This document shows positions 7,751 through 9,399 of a stretch of 9,399 nt of DNA, in pieces (the stretch's first letter is position 1; the number at the start of each line of letters is the position of its first letter). The notes under the pieces are model-generated. The model ran no database searches. It was not told where the DNA came from and worked only from the letters and a program-made list of their open reading frames with translations. The translations under genes and the position numbers were made by a program. This stretch comes from Pseudomonadota bacterium (GTDB taxonomy: Bacteria; Pseudomonadota; Alphaproteobacteria; Rhizobiales; Hyphomicrobiaceae): contig JAKAML010000032.1 of the NCBI GenBank assembly GCA_021812845.1, forward strand, positions 1 to 9,399. Direction: 5' to 3'.

Positions 7751-8905
7751 TCAATAGACCTCGTGGGGCTTCTGCTCGATGCCCTTCACGGTAATCTTGC
7801 CCCACATCGCCCAGTAGGCCCAGACGGTGTAGGCGAGCACGAGCGGCAGCAGGATCGCGACGGCCCAGAACATGACGGAGAGGGTGAGGTGGCTCGACGA
7901 GGCGTCCCACACCGTCAGGCTCGAGCCCGGCCGGCTGCTCGACGGCATGATGAACGGGAACATCGACAGCCCGGCGGTGGCGATGATGCCGGCCATCGAC
8001 AGCGCGCTCGCCGCAAAGGCGAGACCGGCCGCCCGCATCCGCGACAGGGCAACGACGACGAACGGGCCGACGAGGCCGAGCGCCGGCGCGAGGAGCGCGA
8101 GCGGCGCGCGGGCATAGATGTCGAGGAGGGCGCCGGGCGCCCGCACCACCTCCTTGGCCAGCGGGTTCGGCAACGCGCCGGGCGGCGGCTGGGACACGAT
8201 GCGGTAGCCGTCGACCCCGAGGTAGACCCAGATCCCTGCGAGCGCGAACAGCCCCGCGACGACCGGGGCAAGCAGGAGGATCATGGCCCGTGCCCGCTCG
8301 GCGATGACGTCCTCCGTGCGGAGCTGGAGCCACGTCGCGCCGTGGACCGCGAGCATGGCGACCGAGAGGAGACCCGCAAGAAGCGCGAAAGGATTGAGCA
8401 GGCCGAGCAGTGCCCAGATGAAGGTCGCCTCGTACTGCGGCCTGAGGAAGCGGTCGAGATGGAACGGGACGCCCTGGAGCAGATTGCCGAAGGCGATGCC
8501 GAAGACGAGCGCCGGGACGGCGCCGCCGGCGAACAGCGCCCAGTCCCAGGCGTTCCGCCAGCGCGCATCCTCGAGCTTGGAGCGGTAGTCGAAGCCGACC
8601 GGGCGGAAGAACAGCGCCACGAGCACCAGCAGCATGGCGAGGTAGAAGCCGGAGAACGCCGCCGCGTAGACCGCGGGCCAGGCCGCGAAGATCGCGCCGC
8701 CGGCGGTGATGAGCCAAACTTGGTTGCCGTCCCAGTGCGGAGCGATGGCATTGATGACCACGCGGCGCTCGCTGTCGGTGCGGCCGATGAACGGCAGCAG
8801 CGTGCCGACGCCCATGTCCATGCCGTCGGTGATCGCGAAGCCGATCAGCAGGATGCCGATGAGCAGCCACCAGACGAGCTTCAGGGTCTCATAGTCCAGC
8901 AGCAT
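7751..8905 (-). CDS. cydB: Cytochrome bd ubiquinol oxidase subunit II CydB
   Basis: Structural subunit of cytochrome bd, the inner-membrane quinol oxidase that reduces O2 to water at low oxygen tension and resists inhibitors of heme-copper oxidases. The 384 residues (E. coli: 379) are mostly hydrophobic, with about nine membrane segments. Highly conserved blocks shared with E. coli CydB include LLIGFAITDGMDMGVG, IAPHWDGNQVWLITAGGA, FFRPVGFDYRSK, GNLLQGVPF and MFPFIMPSS. Asp30 and Trp58-Asp59 correspond to E. coli Asp29 and Trp57-Asp58, conserved polar residues in the subunit. The start is ATG 8905, with AAGGGAGA (8914-8921) 8 nt upstream. It lies 42 nt after cydA and 35 nt before cydX, consistent with one transcript. 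No truncation or frameshift is seen. The close resemblance to the E. coli protein and the linked cydX, cydD and cydC point to a genuine bd-type oxidase rather than a cyanide-insensitive CioAB type. Confidence 0.97.
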   Translation of the reverse strand: MLLDYETLKLVWWLLIGILLIGFAITDGMDMGVGTLLPFIGRTDSERRVVINAIAPHWDGNQVWLITAGGAIFAAWPAVYAAAFSGFYLAMLLVLVALFFRPVGFDYRSKLEDARWRNAWDWALFAGGAVPALVFGIAFGNLLQGVPFHLDRFLRPQYEATFIWALLGLLNPFALLAGLLSVAMLAVHGATWLQLRTEDVIAERARAMILLLAPVVAGLFALAGIWVYLGVDGYRIVSQPPPGALPNPLAKEVVRAPGALLDIYARAPLALLAPALGLVGPFVVVALSRMRAAGLAFAASALSMAGIIATAGLSMFPFIMPSSSRPGSSLTVWDASSSHLTLSVMFWAVAILLPLVLAYTVWAYWAMWGKITVKGIEQKPHEVY

Positions 8906-8936
8906 GGCGTCCGTCTCCCTTCGCTGACCTCGTGAC

Positions 8937-8946
8937 GTCGGCCGAC
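8937..8946. repeat. 10-bp palindrome in the cydA-cydB gap
   Basis: GTCGGCCGAC is a perfect 10-bp palindrome lying immediately after the cydA stop codon, within the 42-nt spacer to cydB. As RNA it has no loop, so it is not a terminator. It may simply reflect high GC content, or mark a processing or binding site. Confidence 0.2.
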
Positions 8947-8947
8947 C

Positions 8948-9399
8948 TCACTCGGCCGGCTGCGGCGCCGTGCCGTGGCCGCCGCCGCGCTCGTGGTGGT
9001 AGCGGCCGGTGTGCAGCGAGCTCGGCCCGAGCCGGATGAACTTCAGCATCAGATAGACCTCGATGGCGAGCAGCACGGTGTAGAACACGACGTAGACCGC
9101 GATCGAGAACACAAGGTCCGCGACGGTGAGCGAGGAGGCGGCGAGGTACGTCGGCAGCACCTCGCCGATGGCCCACGGCTGGCGTCCGTACTCGGCCACG
9201 AACCAGCCCATCTCGCAGGCGATCCACGGCATCGGGATCGAGAAGACCGCGATCCGCAGCAGCGTCTGCTGGCGCTCCAGCGTTCCAGCGGCGAGGAAAT
9301 AGAACCCGGCCGCGAACAGCGCCAGCATGAAGAAGCCGAGGCCGACCATGATGCGGAACGACCAGAACATGTAGGGCACGTAGGGGACGCTGTCCCACG
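8948..9399 (-). CDS. cydA: Cytochrome bd ubiquinol oxidase subunit I CydA (3' part only)
   Basis: Catalytic, heme-carrying and quinol-oxidising subunit of cytochrome bd. The window's right edge cuts the gene, so only about the last 149 residues (beginning WDSVPYVPYMFW) are visible; about 375 are missing if the length is like E. coli CydA (522). The GTG at 9379 is internal, not a start. FWSFRIMVG contains the Arg and Met at visible residues 15 and 17 that correspond to E. coli Arg391 and Met393, the latter an axial ligand of heme b558. EMGWFVAEYGRQPW carries the conserved GRQPW motif (71-75). Three hydrophobic segments follow the family pattern, and the tail is Gly/His-rich (HHERGGGHG) before the TGA at 8950. 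The Q-loop that distinguishes long and short CydA types lies outside the window. First known gene of the cydABXDC operon; its promoter is not visible here. Confidence 0.96.
   Translation of the reverse strand, partial: WDSVPYVPYMFWSFRIMVGLGFFMLALFAAGFYFLAAGTLERQQTLLRIAVFSIPMPWIACEMGWFVAEYGRQPWAIGEVLPTYLAASSLTVADLVFSIAVYVVFYTVLLAIEVYLMLKFIRLGPSSLHTGRYHHERGGGHGTAPQPAE

Noticed and set aside
7716..8870. Upstream part of the long minus-strand frame that ends as cydX
   Set aside because: Only its last 47 codons match a known family and have a Shine-Dalgarno. The upstream part is an Arg/His-rich shadow of cydB in a different frame.
7721..8935. Open frame of 404 codons on the + strand opposite cydB
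   Set aside because: Charged, repetitive composition (Arg, Glu, Asp, Gly) with no domain; an antisense shadow of cydB.

Overview
The window is a GC-rich stretch (about two thirds or more G+C by eye, with strong G/C bias at third codon positions). It is densely coding and looks like ordinary chromosomal DNA of an alphaproteobacterium, probably Hyphomicrobiales (Rhizobiales). That placement is an inference from the protein styles: a malic enzyme fused to a phosphotransacetylase-like domain, and an MltB-type transglycosylase with a C-terminal peptidoglycan-binding domain. No RNA gene, insertion sequence, phage gene, CRISPR array or long repeat was seen.

Left part (1-1736, + strand): the C-terminal 577 residues of an NADP-type malic enzyme of the MaeB/TME class, cut by the left edge. 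It converges on a two-gene minus-strand unit (3865 down to 1777): a secreted lytic murein transglycosylase followed after only 4 nt by a TauE/SafE (TSUP) membrane transporter. The 40-bp convergent gap holds a GC-rich hairpin without a T-tract.

Centre and right (9399 down to 4065, - strand): one compact cytochrome bd operon in the order cydA (3' part only), cydB, cydX, cydD, cydC. CydA, CydB and the 47-residue CydX form the quinol oxidase. CydD and CydC are the two halves of the ABC exporter needed to assemble it. The junctions are tight: 42 nt between cydA and cydB, 35 nt between cydB and cydX, an 8-nt overlap cydX/cydD, and a GTGA overlap cydD/cydC. Both cydD and cydC start with GTG, which suggests translational coupling. 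The operon promoter lies upstream of cydA, outside the window.

The only notable non-coding stretch is the 199-bp region 3866-4064 between cydC and the transglycosylase gene. It holds a plausible sigma-70-type promoter, a Shine-Dalgarno sequence and a small A+T-rich palindrome. I found no convincing previously undescribed system. The points most worth a second look are the small cydX gene and its overlap with cydD, the all-in-one cydABXDC order, and the transglycosylase/TSUP pairing.
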